Source: Miltoncostaea marina (lineage in GTDB: Bacteria; Actinomycetota; Thermoleophilia; Miltoncostaeales; Miltoncostaeaceae). Taken from it: DNA of 64,000 nt. Location: positions 2,946,501 through 3,010,500 of the forward strand of contig NZ_CP064655.1 in NCBI RefSeq assembly GCF_018141525.1, in the 5' to 3' direction. Below are positions 16,888 through 24,031 of the stretch, piece by piece. Below the pieces are notes generated by a model that worked only from the letters and a program-made list of their open reading frames with translations, was not told the origin of the DNA and searched no databases. Position 1 is the stretch's first letter, and each line of letters begins with the position of its first letter. The position numbers and the translations under genes were made by a program.

Positions 16888-18098
16888 GAGGTGACACCCT
16901 CCTCGGCGCCGAGGGCCGACTGGACCCGCTCGTTGACGATGCGGCCGTCCCGGCAGACCGTGGTCTGGTTGACGATGTCGTCGTCGCCCGGCGGCGCGAC
17001 GGCGCCGTCGGCGACGATCAGCGCCAGGAAGTTCGCGACGTTCTTCCCGTAGAGCTGGCTGGCGTGGAACGGCGCCTCGGACGGGACGTTGACCGGCCCG
17101 ATCACCTTCACGCCGTCCACGTCCACGGTCTCGCCGGGCCGGCTGGGCTCGACGTTGCCGCCCTGCTCGGCGGCGAGGTCCACGACCACCGAGCCGGGCG
17201 CCATCGCGCGCACCATGTCGTCGGTGATCAGCACCGGGGCCTTCGCGCCCTGCACCTGCGCCGTCGTGATGACGACGTCGGACTTGGCGACGACCGCGGT
17301 CATCAGCTCGCGCTGCTTCGCGAGCTGCTCGTCGGTGAGGGCCTTCGCGTAGGCCCCCGAGCCGGTGCCCTCCTGGCCGGTGTCGAGGTCGAACTCGACG
17401 AACTTGGCGCCGAGGCTCTTGACCTCCTCCTTGGCCGCCGCGCGCACGTCGTAGGCCTCGACGACCGCGCCCAGGCGGCGCGCGGTGGCGATGGCCGACA
17501 GGCCGGCGACGCCGGCGCCGACGACGAACACCCTCGCCGGCGCCATCGTGCCGGCCGCCGTGGTCATCAGCGGGAAGACCTTCGGCAGCGCGACGCCGGC
17601 CATCAGCACGGACTTGAAGCCCGCGATGTTGGCCTGGGAGCTCAGCACGTCCATCGCCTGCGCCCGCGTGGTGCGCGGCAGCAGCTCGAGGGAGTGCAGC
17701 GTCACGCCCTTGTCGGCGAGCGCCGCGGCCACCCGGGGCTGCGCGAACGGCGCCGCCATGCCCACGACGACCTGGCCGGCGTGGAGCTTGGCCAGGTCCG
17801 GGCTCGCCGGGTCGTTGGCGAGCACCCGCACGTACGCGACGACGTTCGCCGAGAGGGCGTCGTCGCGCGTGCCGATGGTGGCGCCCTTCTCCTCGTAGGC
17901 GGCGTCGGGGTAGCCGGCGGCGGCGCCCGCGCCCGACTCGACGACGACCGCGGCGCCCAGCTTCTGGAGCTGGGGCACGACCGCCGGGGTCAGCGCTACT
18001 CGCCGTTCGCCGTCGAGCGTCTCGGCGGGCACGCCGATCGTGAGCGGCGCGCGCGTGGCTTCAGCCCCGTTCGGGGCGGGGGGGGAGCTGGTCGACAC
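16884..18098 (-). CDS. pntAA: NAD(P) transhydrogenase subunit alpha part 1
   Basis: 404 aa from the GTG at 18098. This is the soluble NAD-binding domain I: IGVPAETLDGERRVALTPAVV near the start, Rossmann motif VFVVGAGVAGLSAIATARRLGA at about 175-195, and RQ-loop-type segments later. It is related to alanine dehydrogenase. It is the first gene of the operon; the promoter is about 30 bases upstream. The first 15 residues are a Ser/Pro-rich extension without a strong ribosome site. Confidence 0.95.
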   Translation of the reverse strand: MSTSSPPAPNGAEATRAPLTIGVPAETLDGERRVALTPAVVPQLQKLGAAVVVESGAGAAAGYPDAAYEEKGATIGTRDDALSANVVAYVRVLANDPASPDLAKLHAGQVVVGMAAPFAQPRVAAALADKGVTLHSLELLPRTTRAQAMDVLSSQANIAGFKSVLMAGVALPKVFPLMTTAAGTMAPARVFVVGAGVAGLSAIATARRLGAVVEAYDVRAAAKEEVKSLGAKFVEFDLDTGQEGTGSGAYAKALTDEQLAKQRELMTAVVAKSDVVITTAQVQGAKAPVLITDDMVRAMAPGSVVVDLAAEQGGNVEPSRPGETVDVDGVKVIGPVNVPSEAPFHASQLYGKNVANFLALIVADGAVAPPGDDDIVNQTTVCRDGRIVNERVQSALGAEEGVTS

Positions 18099-18134
18099 AG
18101 TTATGGGATCCCGGGACGGTGACGAGGGTGCGGT

Positions 18135-18163
18135 TTTCTACCGTAGGCCTCATGGTCCGTCAA
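18135..18163 (-). promoter_or_regulatory. Promoter of the pnt operon
   Basis: Minus strand TTGACG (18163-18158), a 17-base spacer and TAGAAA (18140-18135). A start near 18128 gives a leader of about 30 bases to the GTG. An 8-bp inverted repeat, GGTCCGTC with GACGGACC, overlaps the -35 box (18154-18176) and could be an operator. The rest of the 339-base gap up to the tRNA (18177-18401) shows no gene. Confidence 0.65.
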
Positions 18164-18402
18164 CGAACGACGGACCAGGCGGCGGCTGGACGCGCATCCT
18201 ACGCGTATACGCAGAACGCCTGCAGATCGTGGGCGCGCGGCCCCTCGGGGGCGGGCCGCGGGCGACCGCACGGGGCGTCCCCGGCCGTCTCGGTACGCGA
18301 GATCCCGGGGCCGGCGGCGACGGGCGACGCGCCCGTGCGCCCGGCGGGGGCCGCCCTGGCGGGCGGCCGGGCGCCGGTGCCGACGGCGCCCACCCGGACA
18401 TG

Positions 18403-18426
18403 AAAAACGCCCCTGTGCGGGGCGTT
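18403..18426 (-). terminator. Rho-independent terminator after tRNA-Ala
   Basis: Read on the minus strand, AACGCCCC pairs with GGGGCGTT around the loop GCACA and is followed by a short T-run (TTTTT). It begins 12 bases past the tRNA 3' end. It is the only classical stem plus T-run terminator I found in the window. Confidence 0.88.
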
Positions 18427-18437
18427 CGTGAGCCGAG

Positions 18438-18510
18438 TGGAGGATAGCGGATTCGAACCGCTGACCTCCTGGGTGCGATCCAGGCGCTCTCCCAACTGAG
18501 CTAATCCCCC
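18438..18510 (-). tRNA. tRNA-Ala (anticodon CGC)
   Basis: The 73-nt cloverleaf folds completely. The acceptor stem GGGGGAT pairs with ATCCTCC and includes the G3-U70 wobble that identifies alanine tRNAs. The anticodon stem is CCTGG/CCAGG with loop ATCGCAC, reading codon GCG. The T loop TTCGAATC is normal, and discriminator A73 is present. The 3' CCA is not encoded. Confidence 0.97.
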
Positions 18511-18523
18511 GGGTCCGGCGAAC

Positions 18524-18552
18524 ACCATAGCGCCCGATGGGCGCGACGTCAG
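18524..18552 (-). promoter_or_regulatory. Promoter of tRNA-Ala
   Basis: Minus strand CTGACG (18552-18547), 17 bases, then TATGGT (18529-18524). The predicted start is near 18517, about seven bases before the mature 5' end. Together with the terminator it makes a single-gene tRNA unit. Confidence 0.6.
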
Positions 18553-18601
18553 CCCTCCGGGGGACGAGCCATCGGACCCCGGCGCTACCCTGCGAGGGGA
18601 C

Positions 18602-19396
18602 GTGATCGACCTCCACTCGCACCTGCTCCCGGGCCTGGACGACGGACCGGCCTCCATGGCCGAGGCGGTCGCGATGGCGCGCGCCGCGTGGGACGCGGGC
18701 ACGCGCCAGATGGTCTGCACGCCGCACATGAGCGCCCGCCACCCCACCGACCCGCACGCGGTGCACGAGGGGGTCGCGCGGCTGCGCACGGCGCTCGACG
18801 ACGCCGGGGTCGGCCTGCGCATCGCCGGCGGCGGCGAGATCGACCTCGAGCACCTCGCCGGGATGAGCAACGAGCAGCTCGCCCTGTCGGCGCTCGGCGA
18901 CGGCGGCAGGTGGGTGCTGCTGGAGATGCCGTTCCGCGGGTGGCCGCTCGCGCTGCCGCAGATCCTGCGCGACCTCGAGATGCGCGGCTACGGGGCGATC
19001 ATCGCCCACCCCGAGCGCGCCGAGGCCATCCAGCGCGCGCCCGACCGCATGCGCGACGTCGTCGGCCGCGGCGCCCTGGTGCAGCTCACCGCGGGCTCGT
19101 TCCTCGGCGAGCACGGGCCGGCCGCCCGCCGCACGGCGCTGGTGCTGCTGGCCGGCGGGGTCGCGCACCTCCTGGCCTCCGACGCCCACTCCGCGGGCCC
19201 CTGGCGGGGCCCCGAGCTCGAGCCCGGCCTGCAGGCGGCCGCCGACGGCATCGACGTGAACCCCCAGACGCTGCGCTGGATGGTCGACGAGGGCCCCGCC
19301 GCGGTGCTCGAGGGGCGGCCGGTGCGGCCGCCGCGGCTCACGTCGTCGCGAAGGCCCCGGGGGGACGGGAGCCCGGCGACCGCCGCGCGGCGATGA
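18602..19396 (+). CDS. CpsB/YwqE-type PHP phosphatase
   Basis: 264 aa from a GTG. The PHP metal motifs are in order: DLHSHLLPGLDDG (residue 3 on), CTPHM, GGEIDL, IIAHPERAE and ASDAHS. These match the manganese-dependent tyrosine-protein phosphatases that control capsule and exopolysaccharide kinases. No cognate BY-kinase is nearby, but the convergent neighbour is a nucleotide-sugar epimerase, consistent with surface polysaccharide work. The last 59 bases overlap the epimerase gene on the other strand. Confidence 0.9.
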   Translation: MIDLHSHLLPGLDDGPASMAEAVAMARAAWDAGTRQMVCTPHMSARHPTDPHAVHEGVARLRTALDDAGVGLRIAGGGEIDLEHLAGMSNEQLALSALGDGGRWVLLEMPFRGWPLALPQILRDLEMRGYGAIIAHPERAEAIQRAPDRMRDVVGRGALVQLTAGSFLGEHGPAARRTALVLLAGGVAHLLASDAHSAGPWRGPELEPGLQAAADGIDVNPQTLRWMVDEGPAAVLEGRPVRPPRLTSSRRPRGDGSPATAARR

Positions 19397-20297
19397 CCGA
19401 CTCGCGGGTGGCGGCGAGGCCGTCGCGCAACGAGGTCCGCGCGCTCCAGCCGTAGAGGCGGCCGGCCTTCGCGGGGTCGAGCGCGCTGCGCTGCAGCTCA
19501 CCCTGGCGGGGCGGGGCGAACTCCGGCTCGCCGTCGTAGCCAAGCCCCTCCAGCAGATCGAGCACGCTCACCTCGGCGCCGCAGCCCACGTTGACCGTCT
19601 CGCCGGGCTCCCCCGCCTCGGCGGCGAGGAAGGCGCGCACGACGTCGCCCACGTAGACGTAGTCGCGGGTCTGCAGGCCGTCGCCGAAGATGCGCGGGCG
19701 CTGCCCGTCGAGGATGCGCCCGCAGAAGATCGCGACCACGCCGGCCTCGCCGTGGGGGTCCTGGCGCGGGCCGTACACGTTGCCCAGCCGCAGCACGGTG
19801 ACCGGCACGCCGTAGAGGCGCCCGTAGAGGTGGCAGTAGCCCTCGCCCGCCATCTTGCTCATCCCGTAGTGGGACATCGGGCGGGTCTCGCAGGTCTCCG
19901 GCGTGGGGATCGGCAGCTCCTCGTACTCGCCGTAGCCGGCGCCGCCGGTGGAGGCGAACACCACCCGCGCCCCGGCCGCGCGGGCGGCCTCCAGCACGTT
20001 GATCGTGCCGATCACGTTGACCGCGGCGTCGTGGCCCGGGTCCTCCAGGGCCTTGCGCACGTCGGCCTGGGCGGCGAGGTGGAAGATCGTGGCCGGGCGC
20101 GCCTCCGCCACCGCCGCGGCCAGGGCGGTGGCGTCGCGGATGTCGATCTCGTGGAAGGCCGCCGCGTCCGGCACCCGGATGCGCTGTCCGTTCGAGAGGT
20201 CGTCGACCACGTGCACCTCGCGGCCCTCCAGCAGCAGCGCGTCGGCGAGGTTCGACCCGATGAACCCGGCGCCGCCGGTGATGAGTGCAGTCGTCAC
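19338..20297 (-). CDS. NAD-dependent sugar-nucleotide epimerase/dehydratase (GalE-like)
   Basis: 319 aa from the GTG at 20297, which has GAAAGGT upstream. Extended SDR fold: ITGGAGFIGSNL at the N-terminus, VDDLSNG, HLAAQADVRKALEDP, the catalytic STGGAGYG and YGMSK pair, and RLGNVYGPRQDP. The N-terminal extension available further upstream is not protein-like. It probably epimerises or dehydrates a UDP- or GDP-sugar in the cytoplasm. It converges on the CpsB-like gene with a 59-base overlap of coding ends. Confidence 0.93.
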   Translation of the reverse strand: MTTALITGGAGFIGSNLADALLLEGREVHVVDDLSNGQRIRVPDAAAFHEIDIRDATALAAAVAEARPATIFHLAAQADVRKALEDPGHDAAVNVIGTINVLEAARAAGARVVFASTGGAGYGEYEELPIPTPETCETRPMSHYGMSKMAGEGYCHLYGRLYGVPVTVLRLGNVYGPRQDPHGEAGVVAIFCGRILDGQRPRIFGDGLQTRDYVYVGDVVRAFLAAEAGEPGETVNVGCGAEVSVLDLLEGLGYDGEPEFAPPRQGELQRSALDPAKAGRLYGWSARTSLRDGLAATRESVIAARRSPGSRPPGAFATT

Positions 20298-20359
20298 GCT
20301 GCTACCTTTCGGTCGATGGTGGAGCCACCCCAGGCGGTGCGGAGGATGACCCACCGCCC

Positions 20360-20569
20360 ATGGGGGGACAACCGACGGGCGACCAGTTGAGCCTGCCCGA
20401 GGACGAGGAGGCGACCCGCCCGGGCGTCTACGCCCGCCTGGCCCAGCAGTCGGAGGTCCGGCGGACCGTCCTGACGCCCGGCCGCTGGGTGCGCTGGGCC
20501 GGCTGGGGCATCGTCCTGGCGCTGGCGGGCGGCGTGGTGCTGGCCGCGGTCGAGGCCCACCCCTGGTGA
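20360..20569 (+). CDS. Small single-span membrane protein upstream of tmk
   Basis: 69 aa from the ATG at 20360. A hydrophilic acidic N-terminus (SLPEDEEATRPGVYARLAQQ) is followed by one membrane helix (WAGWGIVLALAGGVVLAAV) and a five-residue tail. Its stop overlaps the GTG of tmk (GTGA), the best evidence that it is real. The function is unknown; residues 25-45 are basic and face the cytoplasm if the usual positive-inside rule holds. Confidence 0.72.
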   Translation: MGGQPTGDQLSLPEDEEATRPGVYARLAQQSEVRRTVLTPGRWVRWAGWGIVLALAGGVVLAAVEAHPW

Positions 20570-21177
20570 CCCCGCGCTTCATCGCGCTCGAGGGCATCGA
20601 CGGCAGCGGCAAGAGCACCCAGGCCGAGATGCTGGGCGAGGCGCTCCGCGCGCGCGGGCTGCGCGTGCGGCGCACCCGCGAGCCGGGCGGCACCCCCGTG
20701 GGCGAGCGCGTCCGCGCGCTCCTGCTGGAGGGGGCGCCCGGCGAGCTGAGCCTGCCGGCCGAGATCCTGCTGTTCGCCGCCGCGCGCGCCGAGCTGGTGC
20801 AGCGGGCGATCCGGCCGGCGCTCGCCGACGGCGCCTGGGTCGTCTCGGACCGCTTCCTCGACTCCTCGCTCGCCTACCAGGGCGCCGCCCGCGGCGCGGG
20901 CATCGACGCGGTGCTCGACGCCAACCGAGTGGCGCTCGACGGCTGCCTGCCCGACCTGTCGCTGGTCATCGACACGCCGGTCGTGCTCGCCGCCGGCCGC
21001 CGCACCGCCCCGCCCGACCGCATCGAGTCGGAGGGCGACGGCTTCCTCGCCGCGGTGGCCGAGGGCTACCACGCGCTGGCGGCCCGCTTCCCCGAGCGGG
21101 TGCGCCTCGTCCCCGGCCACGGCACCGCCGCCGAGGTGCACGCCCGGGTGATGGACGCGCTCGCGCCGCTGCTGTGA
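20566..21177 (+). CDS. tmk: Thymidylate kinase
   Basis: 203 aa, normal length. P-loop FIALEGIDGSGKSTQ at residues 4-18, the DRx motif VSDRFLDSSLAYQGAARG and the arginine-bearing TREPGGT. It phosphorylates dTMP to dTDP with ATP in the cytoplasm. It sits between a small membrane protein and holB with four-base overlaps on both sides, the common tmk-holB arrangement. Confidence 0.97.
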   Translation: MTPRFIALEGIDGSGKSTQAEMLGEALRARGLRVRRTREPGGTPVGERVRALLLEGAPGELSLPAEILLFAAARAELVQRAIRPALADGAWVVSDRFLDSSLAYQGAARGAGIDAVLDANRVALDGCLPDLSLVIDTPVVLAAGRRTAPPDRIESEGDGFLAAVAEGYHALAARFPERVRLVPGHGTAAEVHARVMDALAPLL

Positions 21178-22217
21178 TCGAGATCGACCGCCAGCCGCTC
21201 GCCCAGCGCATCCTGCGCGCGGCCGTCGGGCGGGCCGACCCGCCCCAGCAGATGCTGCTCTTCGGCCCCCCGGGCACCGGCAAGCGCCGCGCCGCCGTCG
21301 AGGCCGCGTGGGCGATCATGGACCCCGAGGGGCGCCACCCGCGCACGACGAAGGCGCTCGACCTGACGGTCGTCGAGGCCTCGGGGCAGCAGATCCTGCT
21401 GCGCGACCTGGAGGACGCCCTCGCCCAGGTCGCGGCCCGCCCGAGCGTCATGCGGCGGCGGGTGCTCGTGATCTTCGACATCGAGCGGCTGCGCGAGCAG
21501 GAGTCGCGCCTGCTGAAGACGCTCGAGGAGCCGCCCGCGCGCTCGAACATCATCCTCGTCACCGACCACCCCGCCGACCTGCTCGACACCATCCGCTCGC
21601 GGTGCCTGCCGGTGCCGTTCCGCAGCGTCGGCTGGCGCGCCGCGATGGACCGGCTCGGCCCCTTCGAGTCGCGGATGCACGCCATCGGCGTCGACCTCGC
21701 GGTGGCGGCCCTCGCGGGCGGCGAGGCCGCGGGCGGCCCGGGCCGGCTGGTGCGCGACGTGCAGGCCCGCATGGAGGCCGCCGCCGACGGCAACCCCTCC
21801 GAGGAGCTGGTGCGCCTGCGCGCCGAGGCCGAGGCGCTCGCCGGCAAGCGCGGCGAGCGCACGGCCACCAAGCGCGCCGACGACCAGGAGAAGCGGGAGC
21901 GTCGCCGCATGGTCACCGACGGCTGGACCGTCGTGCTCGACGCGGCGGCCGCCACCGCCGCCGACGCCCTGGCCATCGCCGTCGGCGCCGAGCGCGCCGT
22001 GCGCCACGCCGACCGCGCTGACGACCTGCGGCCCGTGGCGGTGCCCGAGCGGCGCGAGTTCCTCGAGCGGGCCATCGAGGAGTTCCAGGCCGCGCGCGCC
22101 GACCTGGAGCTCAACCCCAGCGTCGAGCTCGCCGCCGAGGCGCTCCTCGTGCGCATCGACGAGGCCCGCCACGGCGCCCACGGCCGGCTGGTGCGCCCGG
22201 GCCGGCTCGGCTACTAG
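21174..22217 (+). CDS. holB: DNA polymerase III subunit delta'
   Basis: 347 aa from a GTG overlapping the tmk stop. AAA+ clamp-loader fold: Walker A LLFGPPGTGKRRAAVEA near residue 30, the VLVIFDIERLREQESRLLKTLEEPP segment near residue 100 (sensor and DEAD-like region), IRSRCLPVPFR (SRC motif, about 140). The zinc-finger cysteines of classical delta' are absent, as is common outside proteobacteria. It loads the sliding clamp as part of the gamma complex. Confidence 0.92.
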   Translation: MIEIDRQPLAQRILRAAVGRADPPQQMLLFGPPGTGKRRAAVEAAWAIMDPEGRHPRTTKALDLTVVEASGQQILLRDLEDALAQVAARPSVMRRRVLVIFDIERLREQESRLLKTLEEPPARSNIILVTDHPADLLDTIRSRCLPVPFRSVGWRAAMDRLGPFESRMHAIGVDLAVAALAGGEAAGGPGRLVRDVQARMEAAADGNPSEELVRLRAEAEALAGKRGERTATKRADDQEKRERRRMVTDGWTVVLDAAAATAADALAIAVGAERAVRHADRADDLRPVAVPERREFLERAIEEFQAARADLELNPSVELAAEALLVRIDEARHGAHGRLVRPGRLGY

Positions 22218-22256
22218 CGACCGGCCCGGGGCCAGGATTGGCCCTCGCATGACGAA

Positions 22257-22287
22257 GGGCCGGGGCGCGATCTCGCGCACCCGGCCC
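22257..22287 (+). terminator. Hairpin after holB
   Basis: GGGCCGGG pairs with CCCGGCCC, with an inner GCGCGA/TCGCGC helix. It lies 40 bases after the holB stop, the end of the tmk-holB unit, and is followed by a C-run rather than T-run. Confidence 0.55.
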
Positions 22288-22824
22288 CCCGATCGGTTCA
22301 TGTCCGTGCTGACGGGCCTCGATCCGCCCCGTCCATGGTCAGGGCGCGGGCTCGTCCTCGTTCAGCCGTTCCAGAGGCGCTCACCTCCCCGCGGCGACGG
22401 GCGCCGCCACGGCGCCACCACGTCGGTCGCCACATCGGGTTGTACCCGCATCGATGCGCCGCCACGCGACGCGCGTTGGGAGATCGGTGCGCGCGGGATG
22501 TCCGTCCGGCGACGATCGCCGCCCGGCCACCTGGCGCCATCCGGCGTCCTCGCCACGATCCCCGGCCCGACGGCCCGCGCAGTGGCGGTGGGAACCTGGC
22601 CGACCCGCTGACCTCGCCGGTTCACCCCGTTCGCCTTTCCGAGTCCCACGGTCCGGACGTGCAAGCCGGGCGCTGGATCCTTCGGCCCCGCTCACGTCCT
22701 GTACCGGCAACATCGACCGCTTCCGCCCCCGGGTCAAGGGCGACGGCCACCCGCCGACCGGCGGCCTGCGAAGGGCCGTCGTCGGCGCTAGGCTCTGTGG
22801 TCGTGGGCCCGCACGGGCCCCCGG
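22288..22824 (+). other. Gene-free stretch before tRNA-Thr
   Basis: About 540 bases with lower GC than the flanks and no reading frame showing codon bias. Short frames in both directions lack ribosome sites and protein-like composition. A possible -10 box TAGGCT (22789-22794) lies 30 bases before the tRNA, followed by an inverted repeat GGGCCC/GGGCCC. I see no integrase or attachment-site duplication. Confidence 0.5.
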
Positions 22825-22897
22825 GCCGACGTAGCTCAGCTGGCAGAGCACTTCACTCGTAATGAAGGGGTCCCCGGTTCGAATCCGGGCGTCGGCT
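22825..22897 (+). tRNA. tRNA-Thr (anticodon CGT)
   Basis: A 73-nt cloverleaf. Acceptor stem GCCGACG pairs with CGTCGGC; anticodon stem CTTCA/TGAAG closes the loop CTCGTAA, reading ACG. D-arm GCTCAGCTGGCAGAGC and T-arm CCCGGTTCGAATCCGGG are standard. Discriminator T; CCA not encoded. No terminator hairpin is obvious in the following 290 bases, which are extremely GC-rich and carry no visible gene. Confidence 0.97.
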
Positions 22898-23190
22898 CTA
22901 CGATCCGCCCGCGACGGCGCGCCTCGTGGAGCCCCCGCAGCGGGCGGCGACCGGGCGCCCGGGACGGGCGCGGGCGGCGACCGGGAAGCCCCTCGGCGAG
23001 GGCTCATGTCGCACCCGTGAGGCGGGCGCGCCCGGCCGCGCCCGGACGGGCGGCCGCGACGCGCGGCTGACCCGGGGGCGCGCCGCGCGGGCGGTTCCGG
23101 CGGACCGCGCGGCGCGCGCGCCCGGTTTGCGCGCGGCCGGCGGCGGAGATACCGGCGCGGTCGGGACGCGGTCGGTGGGAGGAGCGCCGG

Positions 23191-23577
23191 GTGGAGGACG
23201 TGCTGAGCGAGGAGACCCTCCGCGACATCGTCGATGTCGCGGTGCGGCTGGTCGAGCTCGGCGGCGCGGCCGTCATCGCCGTCGGGGCGTCGATCGCGTT
23301 CGTTCGGGTCGGCATCGTGCTCGCCCGGCGGGACTCCGGACCCGCGCGCTTCACCCCCGTGCGACTCGACCTCGGACGCTTCCTCGCGCTGGGTCTCGAG
23401 TTCCAGCTCGCCGGCGACATCCTCCGCACCGCGATCGCCCCGAGCTTCCAGCAGATCGGCCAGCTGGCGGCCATCGCCGCGATCCGCACCGCGCTCAACT
23501 GGTTCCTGCGCCTGGAGATCCGGCAGGAGCGCGACGAGCTCGCCGAGGGCGCCCGCGGCGCGGCCGGCGTGCCGTGA
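23191..23577 (+). CDS. DUF1622 family membrane protein
   Basis: 128 aa from a GTG. Two or three hydrophobic segments: VRLVELGGAAVIAVGASIAFVRV near residue 15, and RFLALGLEFQLAGDILRTAI, the family signature, near residue 65, then AAIAAIRTALNWFL. DUF1622 proteins are small membrane proteins of unknown role, usually about 110-130 aa. The stop overlaps the start of a second small membrane gene (GTGA). Confidence 0.9.
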   Translation: MEDVLSEETLRDIVDVAVRLVELGGAAVIAVGASIAFVRVGIVLARRDSGPARFTPVRLDLGRFLALGLEFQLAGDILRTAIAPSFQQIGQLAAIAAIRTALNWFLRLEIRQERDELAEGARGAAGVP

Positions 23578-23843
23578 GCCCGGCGGTCGCGCTCGTCGTG
23601 GTGGCCATGGGCCTGCTGGCGTGCGGCGCGGCCCTCGCGCGCGGCTCCGGGCTGCACGCGAGCCTCGCCCTGGGGCTCGACTTCTGGATCGGCGCGGGCC
23701 TGATCCGGCTCACCTCGCGCGGCTCGTGGCAGGCGCTCGCCGGCGTCGCGGTCGTCATCCTGATCCGCCAGATGGTGATGCGGTTCGGGCTGCGCCCGAT
23801 CGACGCGGCGGACGCCGGCCGGCGCGCCCGCGGCCGGGCGTGA
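23574..23843 (+). CDS. Small membrane protein paired with DUF1622
   Basis: 89 aa from a GTG overlapping the DUF1622 stop. Three hydrophobic stretches (VALVVVAMGLLACGAALA; LALGLDFWIGAGLI; WQALAGVAVVILIRQMVM) and a basic C-terminus. IRQMVMRFGLRP resembles the end of the DUF1622 fold, so it may be a relative of its partner. The gene pair likely forms one membrane complex, by inference from the overlap. Confidence 0.78.
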   Translation: MSPAVALVVVAMGLLACGAALARGSGLHASLALGLDFWIGAGLIRLTSRGSWQALAGVAVVILIRQMVMRFGLRPIDAADAGRRARGRA

Positions 23844-23919
23844 GGCGCCGGCGGCGCCGCCCCCCATCCCGATGCCGGCCCGAGGGCCCACCCCGCACCC
23901 CCGGTGACGCCGTCGTCTC

Positions 23920-23936
23920 GTGATCCGATATATCAC
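23920..23936. promoter_or_regulatory. AT-rich inverted repeat, possible operator
   Basis: GTGAT-CCGATAT-ATCAC forms a perfect 5-bp inverted repeat around a CGATAT core. It lies in the gap between two convergent genes (DUF1622 unit and GH15), where no promoter is needed. The core resembles palindromes at 32402 and 35993. Confidence 0.35.
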
Positions 23937-24031
23937 CCGCACGGGCCGCGCCGGCCGGCGAGGGCGAACGGTTCAGGGGCCGGTCAGGGAGGCCGCCCCG
24001 GGCGCCGCTGCCGAGCACGCCGCCCGCGGGG

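Noticed and set aside
18119-18403. Small open frame between pntAA and tRNA-Ala
   Set aside because: Composition is not protein-like and it overlaps the pnt promoter; no ribosome site.
22288-22824. Integrated element next to tRNA-Thr
   Set aside because: No integrase, no repeated tRNA 3' end and no coding frame were seen.
22898-23190. Gene ahead of the DUF1622 pair
   Set aside because: The open frame starting near 22926 is Arg/Gly/Ala-rich; only its end (from 23574) is a believable protein.
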